From Klenkia brasiliensis (GTDB lineage Bacteria > Actinomycetota > Actinomycetes > Mycobacteriales > Geodermatophilaceae), in the NCBI RefSeq assembly GCF_900100695.1, contig NZ_FNCF01000006.1:124001-188000 (forward strand): 64,000 bases of DNA, read 5' to 3'. Made by a program: the position numbers and the translations under genes. The notes under the pieces were generated by a model that saw nothing but the letters and a program-made list of their open reading frames with translations, made no database searches and was not told the origin of the DNA. Below, in pieces: positions 46,304-53,464 of the stretch (within the stretch, counting starts at the first letter, position 1; every line of letters starts with the position of its first letter).

Positions 46304-47368
46304 ATGAGCGACCGGACGCAGGGCTCGGTGCGGACCGACGACTCCGGGGCGGCCGCCGACCCGGAGACCGCGGCCATCCCCACCGAGAAGCCGGGCTCCG
46401 GCCCCGAGGTCCCGCCCGCCCCCGCGGCCGACGCGGGCAGCGCCCGCCCGTCGGGCTCGGCGCCGGCCTCCGCGGGCGCACCCGCCCCGTCGTCCTCGGG
46501 CGCCTCGTCCTCGGGCTCCTCGCCCTCGGGTCAGGGCAAGGGCTCCGGTGGGGCCAACGGCTCCGGCGGCGCCAAGGGCTCCGGCGGTGCCAAGCCCGCC
46601 GCCGCCCCCGGGTGGGGTGGTGCGGCCCCGGCCGGCACCGCGCAGACCGCGGCGGTCCGCCCGGGCGGTCAGGCCCCCTCGAAGTCGGCGAAGCCGGCCG
46701 CCTCCGCCACCCCGTCCGCCCCGGCGGAGCGACCGGCGCAGTCCGGTCGCCCGACCGGCCAGCAGCCCGCCGCCCCGCGGGCCGCCGGTGCCGCGGCCGC
46801 CGGTGCCGCCGCGGGCGCCCGGGCCGGCGCCCCGCAGACCGGGGTCCGCCCGGCCAACCGGGACGCCGGTGCCCCCCGCCAGTCCTCCTCGCGGCCGGCG
46901 CAGCGCCCCGCCGAGGCCCGCGCCGCGGAGGCCCCGGGCCGCACCGCGGTCACCGAGCAGGGCGAGCGCACCGGCGTGCGCGGTGCCGTGAAGGGTGGCA
47001 AGGGCCCCCGCCGGGCGCGGCTGCAGCTGCGGCACATCGACACCTGGTCGGCGCTGAAGATCTCGCTGGTGCTGGCCATCGCGCTGTTCTTCGTCTGGAT
47101 GGTCGCCGTCGGCGTGCTCTACGGCGTGCTCAGCGGGCTCGGCGTGTTCAGCACGCTCAACGACCTCATCGGCCAGCTCGGCTCATCCTCCGGCGACGCG
47201 ACCGGTGAGGTCATCACCCCGGGCATCGTGTTCGGCGGGGCCGCGGTCATCGGCGCGGTGAACATCGTGCTGTTCACCGCGCTGTGCACCGTCGGCACCT
47301 TCGTCTACAACCTGTGCGCCGACCTCGTCGGCGGGCTGGAGGTCACGCTCTCCGAGCGCGACTCCTGA
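46304..47368 (+). CDS. DUF3566 membrane protein with long disordered N-terminus (Rv0007-like)
   Basis: The 354-residue protein has a disordered N-terminal ~235 residues made of Pro, Ala, Gly and Ser. The DUF3566 region follows from about 240 (RARLQLRHIDTWSALKISLVLAIALFFVWMVAVGVLYGVL), with two membrane segments separated by a loop containing NDLIGQLGSSSGD and a second hydrophobic stretch FGGAAVIGAVNIVLFTALCTVG. DUF3566 proteins lie directly after gyrA in actinobacteria (Rv0007). The function is not settled. ATG 46304 is chosen because the upstream in-frame codons are interrupted by stops. It is followed by a perfect 12-bp hairpin. Confidence 0.88.
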   Translation: MSDRTQGSVRTDDSGAAADPETAAIPTEKPGSGPEVPPAPAADAGSARPSGSAPASAGAPAPSSSGASSSGSSPSGQGKGSGGANGSGGAKGSGGAKPAAAPGWGGAAPAGTAQTAAVRPGGQAPSKSAKPAASATPSAPAERPAQSGRPTGQQPAAPRAAGAAAAGAAAGARAGAPQTGVRPANRDAGAPRQSSSRPAQRPAEARAAEAPGRTAVTEQGERTGVRGAVKGGKGPRRARLQLRHIDTWSALKISLVLAIALFFVWMVAVGVLYGVLSGLGVFSTLNDLIGQLGSSSGDATGEVITPGIVFGGAAVIGAVNIVLFTALCTVGTFVYNLCADLVGGLEVTLSERDS

Positions 47369-47375
47369 CCGGCCA

Positions 47376-47402
47376 CCCCCGGTCGGCGGGGCCGACCGGG
47401 GG
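47376..47402 (+). terminator. Hairpin terminator after the DUF3566 gene
   Basis: CCCCCGGTCGGC (47376-47387) and GCCGACCGGGGG (47391-47402) form a perfect 12-bp stem with a three-base loop. The right arm also occupies the -35 region of the tRNA-Ile promoter. Confidence 0.8.
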
Positions 47403-47407
47403 CCACG

Positions 47408-47413
47408 TATGCT
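47408..47413 (+). promoter_or_regulatory. -10 element of the tRNA-Ile promoter
   Basis: TATGCT lies 13 bases upstream of the mature tRNA-Ile 5' end. Confidence 0.6.
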
Positions 47414-47426
47414 TTCCGAGGTTCAC

Positions 47427-47500
47427 GGGCCTGTAGCTCAGGCGGTTAGAGCGCATCCCTGATAAGGATGAGGCCGGAGGTTCAAGTCCTCCCAGGCCCA
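47427..47500 (+). tRNA. ileT: tRNA-Ile (anticodon GAT)
   Basis: The acceptor stem GGGCCTG pairs with CAGGCCC (47493-47499), with discriminator A47500. The anticodon stem CATCC/GGATG encloses CTGATAA (anticodon GAT). The T arm is GGAGG TTCAAGT CCTCC. CCA is not encoded (CCC follows), so it must be added by the CCA enzyme. Position after gyrA-DUF3566 matches ileT of mycobacteria. Confidence 0.98.
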
Positions 47501-47535
47501 CCCGTGCACTGCCCCACCGCGAGGAGGTCGGCCCC

Positions 47536-47676
47536 GTGCTGAAGAAGGTCGCCGTGGCCGCCCTCGCGGCGGGCACCCTGCTGGTCCTGCGCAAGCGGAC
47601 GGCGGCGAAGGGCGACCAGGGGCTGTGGGCCGAGGCCACCAGCAGCCCGGACGCCGTCCGGACCACGCACCGCTAG
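47536..47676 (+). CDS. Small DLW-39-like protein between the tRNAs
   Basis: GTG 47536, preceded by AGGAGG (47522-47527) at eight bases, opens a 46-residue frame. It begins MLKKVAVAALAAGTLLVLRKR, a short membrane-directed helix with basic ends, and then contains GDQGLWAEATSS. That helix followed by a D..LW.EAT motif is the pattern of the small actinobacterial DLW-39 family, usually encoded near gyrA and these tRNAs. The function is unknown. It ends nine bases before tRNA-Ala. Confidence 0.75.
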   Translation: MLKKVAVAALAAGTLLVLRKRTAAKGDQGLWAEATSSPDAVRTTHR

Positions 47677-47684
47677 CACCCCCC

Positions 47685-47757
47685 GGGGACGTAGCTCAAT
47701 TGGTAGAGCACCGCCTTTGCAAGGCGGGGGTCAGGGGTTCGATTCCCCTCGTCTCCA
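47685..47757 (+). tRNA. alaT: tRNA-Ala (anticodon TGC)
   Basis: The acceptor GGGGACG pairs with CGTCTCC (47750-47756) including a wobble, with discriminator A47757. The anticodon stem CCGCC/GGCGG encloses TTTGCAA (anticodon TGC). The T arm is AGGGG TTCGATT CCCCT. CCA is not encoded. The lipoprotein reading frame downstream is open through most of this tRNA and its signal peptide appears to start inside it. Confidence 0.98.
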
Positions 47758-48284
47758 CGCTGGTCCTGCTGCTCGCCGGCTGCGGCGGGGGGACCGACGG
47801 CGCCGGGTCCACCACCCCGGCCACCACCCCGCCGGCCTCCAGCCCCTCCGCGGCGCCGACCACCACGGCGCCGGCCCCCACCACGGCGGCCGAGCCGGTC
47901 ACCACCGAGGCCGACTGCCCGTACCTGGACACCGCCTACGTCGAGGGCACCGTCGGCCAGCGCACCCCCACGGTCACCACCACCGGTGTCCCCGGTGGGC
48001 CGCCGCCGACCTGCACCTTCGACAAGCCGAACGGCGAGCCGGCGCTCGTGGTCGAGATCAGCCAGGCCGCCGACCCGGTCGCCGCGCAGACCGCCGCCGT
48101 CGAGCGGGTGGCCGCCCTCGGAGGCACCGCGGTGCGCGACATCGGTGACGGCGGGGGCATCGCCGTCGGCCCGCAGACGGTGCTCGCGGTCGCCGACGGC
48201 TCCCTGGTCGTGGTGGTGACGGTGAACCAGGAGTCCAGCCTGCAGGCCCGCGAGATCGCCCGGACGGTGGTCGGGGCGGTCTGA
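47700..48284 (+). CDS. Secreted lipoprotein whose 5' end overlaps tRNA-Ala (DUF2020-like)
   Basis: A lipobox, LVLLLAGCGGG, begins three bases after tRNA-Ala. The frame has no ATG, GTG or TTG between the tRNA 3' end and the lipobox. The nearest in-frame start is TTG 47700 inside the tRNA, giving MVEHRLCKAGVRGSIPLV and then the hydrophobic stretch STLVLLLAGC, a plausible lipoprotein signal. A GTG at 47625 would be longer. After the Cys come a Thr/Pro/Ala linker (to about 75) and a ~115-residue domain starting DCPYLDTAYVEGTVGQR, with a later Cys in PPPTCTFDKPNG and VVVVTVNQESSLQAREIARTV. It resembles DUF2020, which I cannot confirm. The gene may be a genuine overlap or a 5'-truncated remnant. 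Confidence 0.6.
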   Translation: MVEHRLCKAGVRGSIPLVSTLVLLLAGCGGGTDGAGSTTPATTPPASSPSAAPTTTAPAPTTAAEPVTTEADCPYLDTAYVEGTVGQRTPTVTTTGVPGGPPPTCTFDKPNGEPALVVEISQAADPVAAQTAAVERVAALGGTAVRDIGDGGGIAVGPQTVLAVADGSLVVVVTVNQESSLQAREIARTVVGAV

Positions 48285-48309
48285 GCGCCCCATCACCGCA
48301 GGTGGGACG

Positions 48310-48852
48310 ATGGAGCGCGTGACCGAATCGACTCCTGCGCGGCGCGCAGTCCTGCACACCAACCACGGCGACATCACCGTGGACCTGTTCCCGGACCACG
48401 CCCCCAAGACCGTCGCCAACTTCGCCGAGCTCGCCGAGGGCAGCCGGGAGTGGGTCGACCCCCGCACCCGGGCGAAGACCACCGACAAGCTCTACGACGG
48501 CACGGTCTTCCACCGGGTCATCGACGGCTTCATGATCCAGGGCGGCGACCCGCTGGGCCAGGGCACCGGCGGCCCCGGCTACCGCTTCGGCGACGAGTTC
48601 CACCCCGACCTGCAGTTCTCGCGCCCCTACCTGCTCGCCATGGCCAACGCCGGCCCGGGCACCAACGGCTCGCAGTTCTTCATCACCGTCACCAACACCC
48701 CGCACCTGAACAACAAGCACACGATCTTCGGCGAGGTCGCCGACGACGCCTCCCGCCAGGTCGTCGACGCGATCGCGAAGGTCCCCACCGCCCGCGGTGA
48801 CCGTCCGCTCGAGGACGTCGTCATCACCTCGGTCGAGGTGCAGCGCAGCTGA
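48310..48852 (+). CDS. ppiA: Peptidyl-prolyl cis-trans isomerase, cyclophilin type
   Basis: The 180-residue cyclophilin isomerises Xaa-Pro bonds. It has the active-site segments FHRVIDGFMIQGGDP (catalytic Arg) and NAGPGTNGSQFFITV, then LNNKHTIFGEV. No signal peptide is present, so it is cytoplasmic like Rv0009 PpiA, which occupies the same place. The ATG at 48310 and a GTG at 48319 (MTESTP) are both possible; either gives an intact domain. A perfect 14-bp hairpin follows the stop. Confidence 0.95.
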   Translation: MERVTESTPARRAVLHTNHGDITVDLFPDHAPKTVANFAELAEGSREWVDPRTRAKTTDKLYDGTVFHRVIDGFMIQGGDPLGQGTGGPGYRFGDEFHPDLQFSRPYLLAMANAGPGTNGSQFFITVTNTPHLNNKHTIFGEVADDASRQVVDAIAKVPTARGDRPLEDVVITSVEVQRS

Positions 48853-48867
48853 GCACGCCCACCGGAC

Positions 48868-48900
48868 CCGGGGGTGCGGGCGAGCAGCCCGCACCCCCGG
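48868..48900 (+). terminator. Perfect hairpin after ppiA that touches the rhomboid start codon
   Basis: CCGGGGGTGCGGGC (48868-48881) and GCCCGCACCCCCGG (48887-48900) form a perfect 14-bp stem with a GAGCA loop. The last paired G is the first base of the rhomboid GTG start codon. Confidence 0.8.
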
Positions 48901-49724
48901 TGCCCACCTGCTACCGGCACCCCGACCGGCCCACGCGCATCTCCTGCGTGCGGTGCGGCCGGCCGATCTGCCCCGCCTGCATGCACCCCGCCTCGGTCGG
49001 GTTCCAGTGCCCGGAGGAGATCGCCGACGCCCGGCGCACCGTCCGGGCCCCCAAGCGCACCACCGGCATGCGGGTCGCCGGCCGCCGCTGGGGCACCGTC
49101 ACCGTCGTCCTCATCGCGCTCAACGTCGCGGTCGCCGTGGCCACCGCCGTCTCGGCGCTGCTGGCCGGGCTGAACCCGGTCACCTCCTTCAACTCCCCGC
49201 TGACCAGCGAGCTGCTCAGCGCCCCGGTCCTGGTCGACCAGGGCCAGTGGTGGCGCGTGGTCACCAGCGCCTTCACCCACGCCAGCCTGGTCCACCTCGC
49301 GCTGAACATGCTCGCTCTGCTGCTGTTCGGCTCCGAGCTCGAGCGCATGCTCGGCAAGGGCCGCTACCTGACCGTCTACCTGGTGTCCGCGCTCGGCGGC
49401 GCGGCCGCCCTGCAGCTGTTCGGCGCCTACGTCGGCGGTGTGGTCGGCGCCTCGGGCGCCATCTACGGCCTGCTCGGGGCCTTCGGCGTGGTGCTGGTCC
49501 GGCAGAAGCAGGACCTGCGCGGCCTGCTCACCCTGCTGGCGATCAACCTGGTGATCAGCCTGCTGCCCGGGGTCTCCCTGCTCGGGCACCTCGGCGGCCT
49601 GGTCGCCGGCGCGGCCACCGCGGCCGTGCTGCTGTGGGTCCGCCGCCGCACCGCGCTGGCCGTGGCCGGGGTCGCCGTCCTCGTCGTGGTCCTGCTGGTG
49701 CTCACCTTCGGCGGTCTCCGCTAG
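48900..49724 (+). CDS. Rhomboid-family intramembrane serine protease with N-terminal zinc finger
   Basis: The 274-residue protein has an N-terminal B-box-like zinc motif (CYRHPDR, CVRCGRPIC, CMHPA; residues 4-30) followed by a six-segment rhomboid domain. The active site has Ser185 in GASG and His230 in LLGHLGG; HLALNM (132-137) supplies the conserved His and Asn. Such proteins cleave membrane proteins near the outer face. The start GTG 48900 directly abuts a perfect hairpin and has no Shine-Dalgarno, yet the MPTCYRHPDRPT start fits the family. The last four bases overlap the convergent PH-protein gene. Confidence 0.88.
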   Translation: MPTCYRHPDRPTRISCVRCGRPICPACMHPASVGFQCPEEIADARRTVRAPKRTTGMRVAGRRWGTVTVVLIALNVAVAVATAVSALLAGLNPVTSFNSPLTSELLSAPVLVDQGQWWRVVTSAFTHASLVHLALNMLALLLFGSELERMLGKGRYLTVYLVSALGGAAALQLFGAYVGGVVGASGAIYGLLGAFGVVLVRQKQDLRGLLTLLAINLVISLLPGVSLLGHLGGLVAGAATAAVLLWVRRRTALAVAGVAVLVVVLLVLTFGGLR

Positions 49725-50128
49725 GCGCGGTGCCCCAGCAGCCGGGCGCCGACCTGCTCCGGGTCGGCGCCCAGGTCCCGCCGGCCGAGCACCACCAGCA
49801 CCGCGTCGTCGCCGGCGTCCTCCAGCTCCAACGACGTCGTGCGCACCCCCAGCCGGCGCCCCGTGCGCACCCGGGCCCGCAACCGGCCCCGGGGGATGAC
49901 CGTCCGCCGCCCGAGCGCGCGGACGACGACCTCGTCGTCGTCGGCGGTCAGCCGCGGGCGCAGCAGCAGGTCCCGGACGGCGACCACGGCCAGCAGCAGC
50001 GCGGCGGCCCCCACCAGCACCCGGCCCGCGGCGTCGGTCCAGACCGTGGCGGCGCCCAGGACGACGGCCGCGGCGGCGGCCAGCGCGGTCTCCACCGGGC
50101 GGGTCGTCCACTGCTGCGGTGCGGGCAC
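49721..50128 (-). CDS. Membrane PH-domain protein (Rv0010c-like)
   Basis: The 135-residue protein has two hydrophobic segments (ALAAAAAVVLGAATVW and RVLVGAAALLLAVVAVRDLLL) followed by a small bacterial PH domain (LTADDDEVVVRALGRRTVIPRGRL, then RTTSLELEDAGDDAVLVVLGRRDLGADPEQV). The position between ppiA and crgA matches Rv0010c. I chose GTG 50128 over the in-frame GTG 50179 because the 17 extra codons use A/T third positions (GCA, GGA, GCT) unlike the rest and overlap a DnaA-box sequence. The longer start cannot be excluded. Confidence 0.75.
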   Translation of the reverse strand: MPAPQQWTTRPVETALAAAAAVVLGAATVWTDAAGRVLVGAAALLLAVVAVRDLLLRPRLTADDDEVVVRALGRRTVIPRGRLRARVRTGRRLGVRTTSLELEDAGDDAVLVVLGRRDLGADPEQVGARLLGHRA

Positions 50129-50595
50129 GGCAGCCAGCTTCCCAGCCCGTCCGTCCACCGGTGCGGGCCGGTTGTCCACAGCCGGGCGCCCGGCACCGCG
50201 ACGCGCGGTCCGACCTCGGCGTTCGTGCTCCGCGCCACCACCCGGACACGCCGGGTGACCGGCCCCGGGACGGGGTCGTCACGGTCCACGAGTCGACTTC
50301 TCCACACCTGTGTGCACAGGTGGGGACAGAAGAACAGGCGTGTAGTTACGCGGGTGGACCCTCCGCACCATCCGTCACAGCCCGGCTGTCTGCCCAGGTC
50401 AGCGCGGTGTGCAGCGGGGAGCGGGTTCCACACTCGGTGGACAAACCTGGGGGCGGTCGCCCACCGGCGTTGTGGACCCGGTCGCCGGCCTGTGCACACA
50501 CCCACCGCGGCCGGGCGGTCGACATCTCGACCCCGACCGGACGGGTTCGTCCCACTCGCCCTGCGGGCACGCCCGGCAACCCACACGCTGGACGG
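50129..50595. other. Divergent intergenic region rich in DnaA-box-like sites
   Basis: No gene is supported in these 467 bp. It contains TTGTCCACA (50172-50180, exact), TTCTCCACA (50298-50306, one mismatch), GGTGGACAA (50436-50444, reverse, one mismatch) and TGTGGACCC (50471-50479, reverse, two mismatches). It also has an inverted repeat, CACCTGTG-TG-CACAGGTG (50305-50322), and CACGCT (50584-50589), a weak -10 six bases before the next gene. Confidence 0.6.
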
Positions 50596-51543
50596 GTGCA
50601 GGTACTGGTGACGGGTGCGTCCGGGTTCGTGGGTGGTCGGCTGGCGCCGGCCCTGGTCGAGGAGGGGCACGAGGTCCGGGCCATGACCCGCCGCCCCGAG
50701 CGGTACTCCGGGGCCGGGGAGGCGGTGCGCGGCGACGTGTCCGACGCCGGCTCGCTGCGCACGGCCCTGCAGGGCTGCGACGCCGCCTACTACCTGGTGC
50801 ACAGCCTGGACTCCTCGGACTTCCAGGACAAGGACGCCGAGGCCGCCCGCACCTTCGGCCGCGCCGCCGCCGACGCCGGGGTGCGCCGGATCATCTACCT
50901 CGGTGGGCTCGGCGACGACGCCGACGACCTGTCCCCGCACCTGCGCAGCCGCCGCGAGGTCGAGCGGCTGCTGGGTGAGGGCGCGGTGCCGGTGACGGTG
51001 CTGCGGGCCGGGATCGTGGTCGGGCACGGCGGGGTGTCCTGGGAGATGACCCGGCAGCTGGTCGCCCACCTGCCCGCGATGATCACCCCGCGCTGGGTGC
51101 ACACCCGCACCCAGCCGATCGCCATCGCCGACGTGGTGCGCTACCTGGTCGGGGTGCTCGACGCCCCCGAGGCCGAGGGCCGGGTGTTCGAGGTCGGCGG
51201 GCCCGAGGTGCTCGAGTACCTGGAGATGCTGACCCGGGTGGCCGAGATCCAGGGCCGCCACCTCTTCGTGCTGCCCGTGCCGCTGCTGAGCCCGCAGCTG
51301 TCCTCGCGGTGGCTGTCCCTGGTCACCGACGTCGACCTGCAGACCGGCCGCTCCCTCATCGACTCGATGACCAACGAGGTGGTGGTGCGCGACCACGCCA
51401 TCCGCGACGTCGTCCCCTTCGAGCCGATGGACTACGACCAGGCGGTGCTGGTCGCCCTCGGCGAGCGGGCCGCGGCCCGGCGCAGGGCCGCGGGTGACCG
51501 GCACAAGCACGGCGGGCTGCTGGCCCGGGGGGCCCGGGCGTGA
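50596..51543 (+). CDS. NAD(P)-binding Rossmann protein (NmrA/atypical SDR)
   Basis: The 315-residue protein opens with VQVLVTGASGFVGGRLAPAL, the TGxxGxxG loop of atypical short-chain dehydrogenases. It then has AMTRRPERYSGAGEAVRGDVSD, YYLVHSLDSSDFQDKDAEAA, VRRIIYLGGLGDD, LRAGIVVGHGGVSWEM and PIAIADVVRYLVGVLD. The pattern matches NAD(P)H-binding DUF2867-like epimerase homologues that lack the YxxxK dyad, so a sensor or reductase role cannot be separated. GTG 50596 starts the conserved strand and lies six bases after CACGCT. Its stop overlaps the CPBP start by four bases. Confidence 0.85.
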   Translation: MQVLVTGASGFVGGRLAPALVEEGHEVRAMTRRPERYSGAGEAVRGDVSDAGSLRTALQGCDAAYYLVHSLDSSDFQDKDAEAARTFGRAAADAGVRRIIYLGGLGDDADDLSPHLRSRREVERLLGEGAVPVTVLRAGIVVGHGGVSWEMTRQLVAHLPAMITPRWVHTRTQPIAIADVVRYLVGVLDAPEAEGRVFEVGGPEVLEYLEMLTRVAEIQGRHLFVLPVPLLSPQLSSRWLSLVTDVDLQTGRSLIDSMTNEVVVRDHAIRDVVPFEPMDYDQAVLVALGERAAARRRAAGDRHKHGGLLARGARA

Positions 51544-52328
51544 ACGTGCTGGGCCGGACGCCGCGGAGCCGGCTGGACCGCGCCGTCCTGCGGCTGGCCG
51601 AGCGCACCCCGGACTGGCTCATCGACCCGGTACCGCGCGACCACCGGGAGAGCGACGCGGCCTTCCGGCGCCGCCGCCGGGTGACCGGCGCGTTCTCCGT
51701 GCTGGGGGCCGGCATGCTGGGCCTGTCGCTGTCCCAGAAGCCGGACTCCAAGGAGTTCTACGGGCTGACGATGGCCGTGGCCGGCACCTGGGTCGCCGGC
51801 GGCATCGCCTCGGGCCCGCTGCACCTGGGCTGGATGCGCTCGGCCCGGGAGACGGTGCACCGCCCGGTGGTCACCCCGGTGCTCACCGGCGCGGGGGTGT
51901 TCGGCGCGTTCTACGGCGCCGCGCTGGTCGCCAAGCGCATCCCGGTGCTCAACCGGGCGGTCACCCGCATCCTGCGCTACGCCCACCAGGGCAACCCGGC
52001 CCTGGTGACGATGACGACCCTGACCAACGGGGTGGCCGAGGAGGTGTTCTTCCGGGGCGCGCTCTACGCCGCCGCCGGGACGCGGCACCCGGTGCTGAAG
52101 TCGACCGCCGTCTACGGCCTGGCCACGACCTCGACCCGCAACCCGGCGCTGGTGCTGGCGTCGGTGGTGATGGGCGCGCTGTTCGGCTGGCAGCGGAAGA
52201 TCACCGGCGGCATCCAGGCGCCGGTGCTGACGCACCTGACCTGGTCGGCGCTGATGCTGCGCTACCTGCCGCCGCTCTTCGCCGACCAGCCCTCGATCGA
52301 GGCCGAGGCCTCCCAGCAGCGGGACTGA
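51540..52328 (+). CDS. CPBP-family intramembrane metalloprotease (Abi)
   Basis: The 262-residue protein has about five membrane segments and the CPBP/Abi motifs: motif 1 NGVAEEVFFRGALY (EExxxR, about 160-173) and motif 3 LTHLTWSALML near the C-terminus. It is related to the CAAX prenyl endopeptidase family, whose bacterial members process or protect against peptides. The N-terminal ~45 residues are charged and cytoplasmic. The GTG start overlaps the upstream Rossmann gene (GTGA), so the two are coupled. It is convergent with crgA, with a 16-bp gap. The substrate is unknown. Confidence 0.86.
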   Translation: MNVLGRTPRSRLDRAVLRLAERTPDWLIDPVPRDHRESDAAFRRRRRVTGAFSVLGAGMLGLSLSQKPDSKEFYGLTMAVAGTWVAGGIASGPLHLGWMRSARETVHRPVVTPVLTGAGVFGAFYGAALVAKRIPVLNRAVTRILRYAHQGNPALVTMTTLTNGVAEEVFFRGALYAAAGTRHPVLKSTAVYGLATTSTRNPALVLASVVMGALFGWQRKITGGIQAPVLTHLTWSALMLRYLPPLFADQPSIEAEASQQRD

Positions 52329-52344
52329 CGGCCCACGGCGCGGC

Positions 52345-52617
52345 TCAGCGCCAGCGCATGCTCATGACCAGCCCGGCGACCATGGCGCCGAAGCCGATGG
52401 CGAAGTTCCACGCCGACAGCGAGACCATGAAGCCGATCTGGTCGCCGGCCACGTAGTAGACGACGATCCACACCAGCCCGAGCAGCATCAGCGCGATCAT
52501 CACGGGGGCGTACCAGCGGGGGCTGGGCCGGGCGGCGCGGGCCTTGGCGGCGCTCGAGGGCAGCACGCCCTCGGGCGGGGTGTACACCGACTTCTTGCGC
52601 ACCTTGGACTTGGGCAC
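52345..52617 (-). CDS. crgA: Cell division protein CrgA
   Basis: The 90-residue protein starts MPKSKVRKKSVYTPPE and has two membrane helices (WYAPVMIALMLLGLVWIVVYYV and WNFAIGFGAMVAGLVMSMRW), the exact CrgA layout. CrgA helps assemble the divisome (FtsZ, FtsI, FtsQ, Wag31) in actinobacteria. The GTG at 52617 is preceded by GAGGAG. It is divergent from the DUF881 gene across 68 bp, as Rv0011c is from Rv0012. Confidence 0.95.
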   Translation of the reverse strand: MPKSKVRKKSVYTPPEGVLPSSAAKARAARPSPRWYAPVMIALMLLGLVWIVVYYVAGDQIGFMVSLSAWNFAIGFGAMVAGLVMSMRWR

Positions 52618-52673
52618 CGCGACGACTCCTCGACCTTGCACATCGGTACTGCTGATCTGATCGGGCCCCAGCC

Positions 52674-52679
52674 TAAGCT
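52674..52679 (+). promoter_or_regulatory. -10 element of a probable leaderless promoter (DUF881 gene)
   Basis: TAAGCT lies six bases before ATG 52686 in the gap to crgA. Confidence 0.5.
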
Positions 52680-52685
52680 GCAGAC

Positions 52686-53435
52686 ATGCGGACGAGGGGC
52701 GGTGACCCGCGGCGGCGTGCCTGGAACGCCCTGGTCCCGGTCGTGGCGCTGGCCGCCGGACTGCTCTTCGCGACGTCCGGGCAGACCGCACGCGGCACCG
52801 ACCTGCGGGCCGGCGACGTCACCCAGCTCTCGCAGCTGATCGAGCAGCTGAACGCGGCCAACGACGCCCAGGAGGACCAGCTCGACCAGCTGCGGGCCCG
52901 TGCCGACGCGCTCACCCAGGCCGAGGCCGGCCGCAACTCCGACGTGGCCGCGGCCACCGCCGCCGGCGACGCCGAGCAGGTCTCCGCCGGCTTCACCCCC
53001 GTCAGCGGCCCGGGTGTGGAGATCACCCTGGACGACGCGCCGGAGACGGCCACCGGGACCCCGCCCCGCGGCGCCACCCTCGATGACCTGGTCATCCACC
53101 AGTCCGACGTGCAGGGCGTTGTCAACGCGCTGTGGGCGGCCGGCGCCGACGGCGTGAGCGTGATGGGCCAGCGGCTCATCGCCACCAGCGCCGTCCGCTG
53201 CGTCGGCAACGTCCTGCTGCTGCAGGGCCGGACCTGGTCCCCGCCGTTCGTCATCACCGCCGTCGGCGACGCCGACGCGATGCGCGAGCGGCTCGGCCAG
53301 TCCTACGAGGTGTCGCTGCTGCAGCAGGCCGTGGACAGGTTCGGCCTGACCTACCGGGTGCAGGACCGCGGGCAGGTGGACCTGCCCGCCTACGATGGCG
53401 CGCTGGACCTGCAGTACGCCTCGGCCGCCGGCTGA
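52686..53435 (+). CDS. DUF881 membrane-anchored protein (Rv0012-like)
   Basis: The 249-residue protein has a signal-anchor (about 12-33; NALVPVVALAAGLLFATS). An exported coiled coil (about 44-80; DVTQLSQLIEQLNAANDAQE onward) and a DUF881 domain follow, with SGPGVEITLDDAP, VIHQSDVQGVVNALWAAGADGVSVMGQRLIATSAVRCVGN and PFVITAVGDADAM. DUF881 proteins are linked to division genes and their activity is unknown to me. ATG 52686 follows a TAAGCT box by six bases. It is followed after 29 bp by the sortase gene, probably one operon through pabA. Confidence 0.9.
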   Translation: MRTRGGDPRRRAWNALVPVVALAAGLLFATSGQTARGTDLRAGDVTQLSQLIEQLNAANDAQEDQLDQLRARADALTQAEAGRNSDVAAATAAGDAEQVSAGFTPVSGPGVEITLDDAPETATGTPPRGATLDDLVIHQSDVQGVVNALWAAGADGVSVMGQRLIATSAVRCVGNVLLLQGRTWSPPFVITAVGDADAMRERLGQSYEVSLLQQAVDRFGLTYRVQDRGQVDLPAYDGALDLQYASAAG

Positions 53436-53464
53436 GGTCCGGGGGCGGGGCTCGGGGAGGAACG

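Noticed and set aside
43568-47035. Antisense frame of about 1155 codons across gyrA and the DUF3566 gene
   Set aside because: It runs opposite to two well-identified genes, has no recognisable domains and shows composition expected from the complement of coding sequence.
47427-47757. Integration site or island at the tRNA pair
   Set aside because: I saw no integrase, no repeated tRNA 3' end downstream and no change in base composition. The gene order is the conserved one.
50177-50179. GTG 50179 as start of the PH-domain gene
   Set aside because: The 17 additional codons have atypical third positions and overlap a DnaA-box sequence. GTG 50128 fits better, though the choice is not certain.
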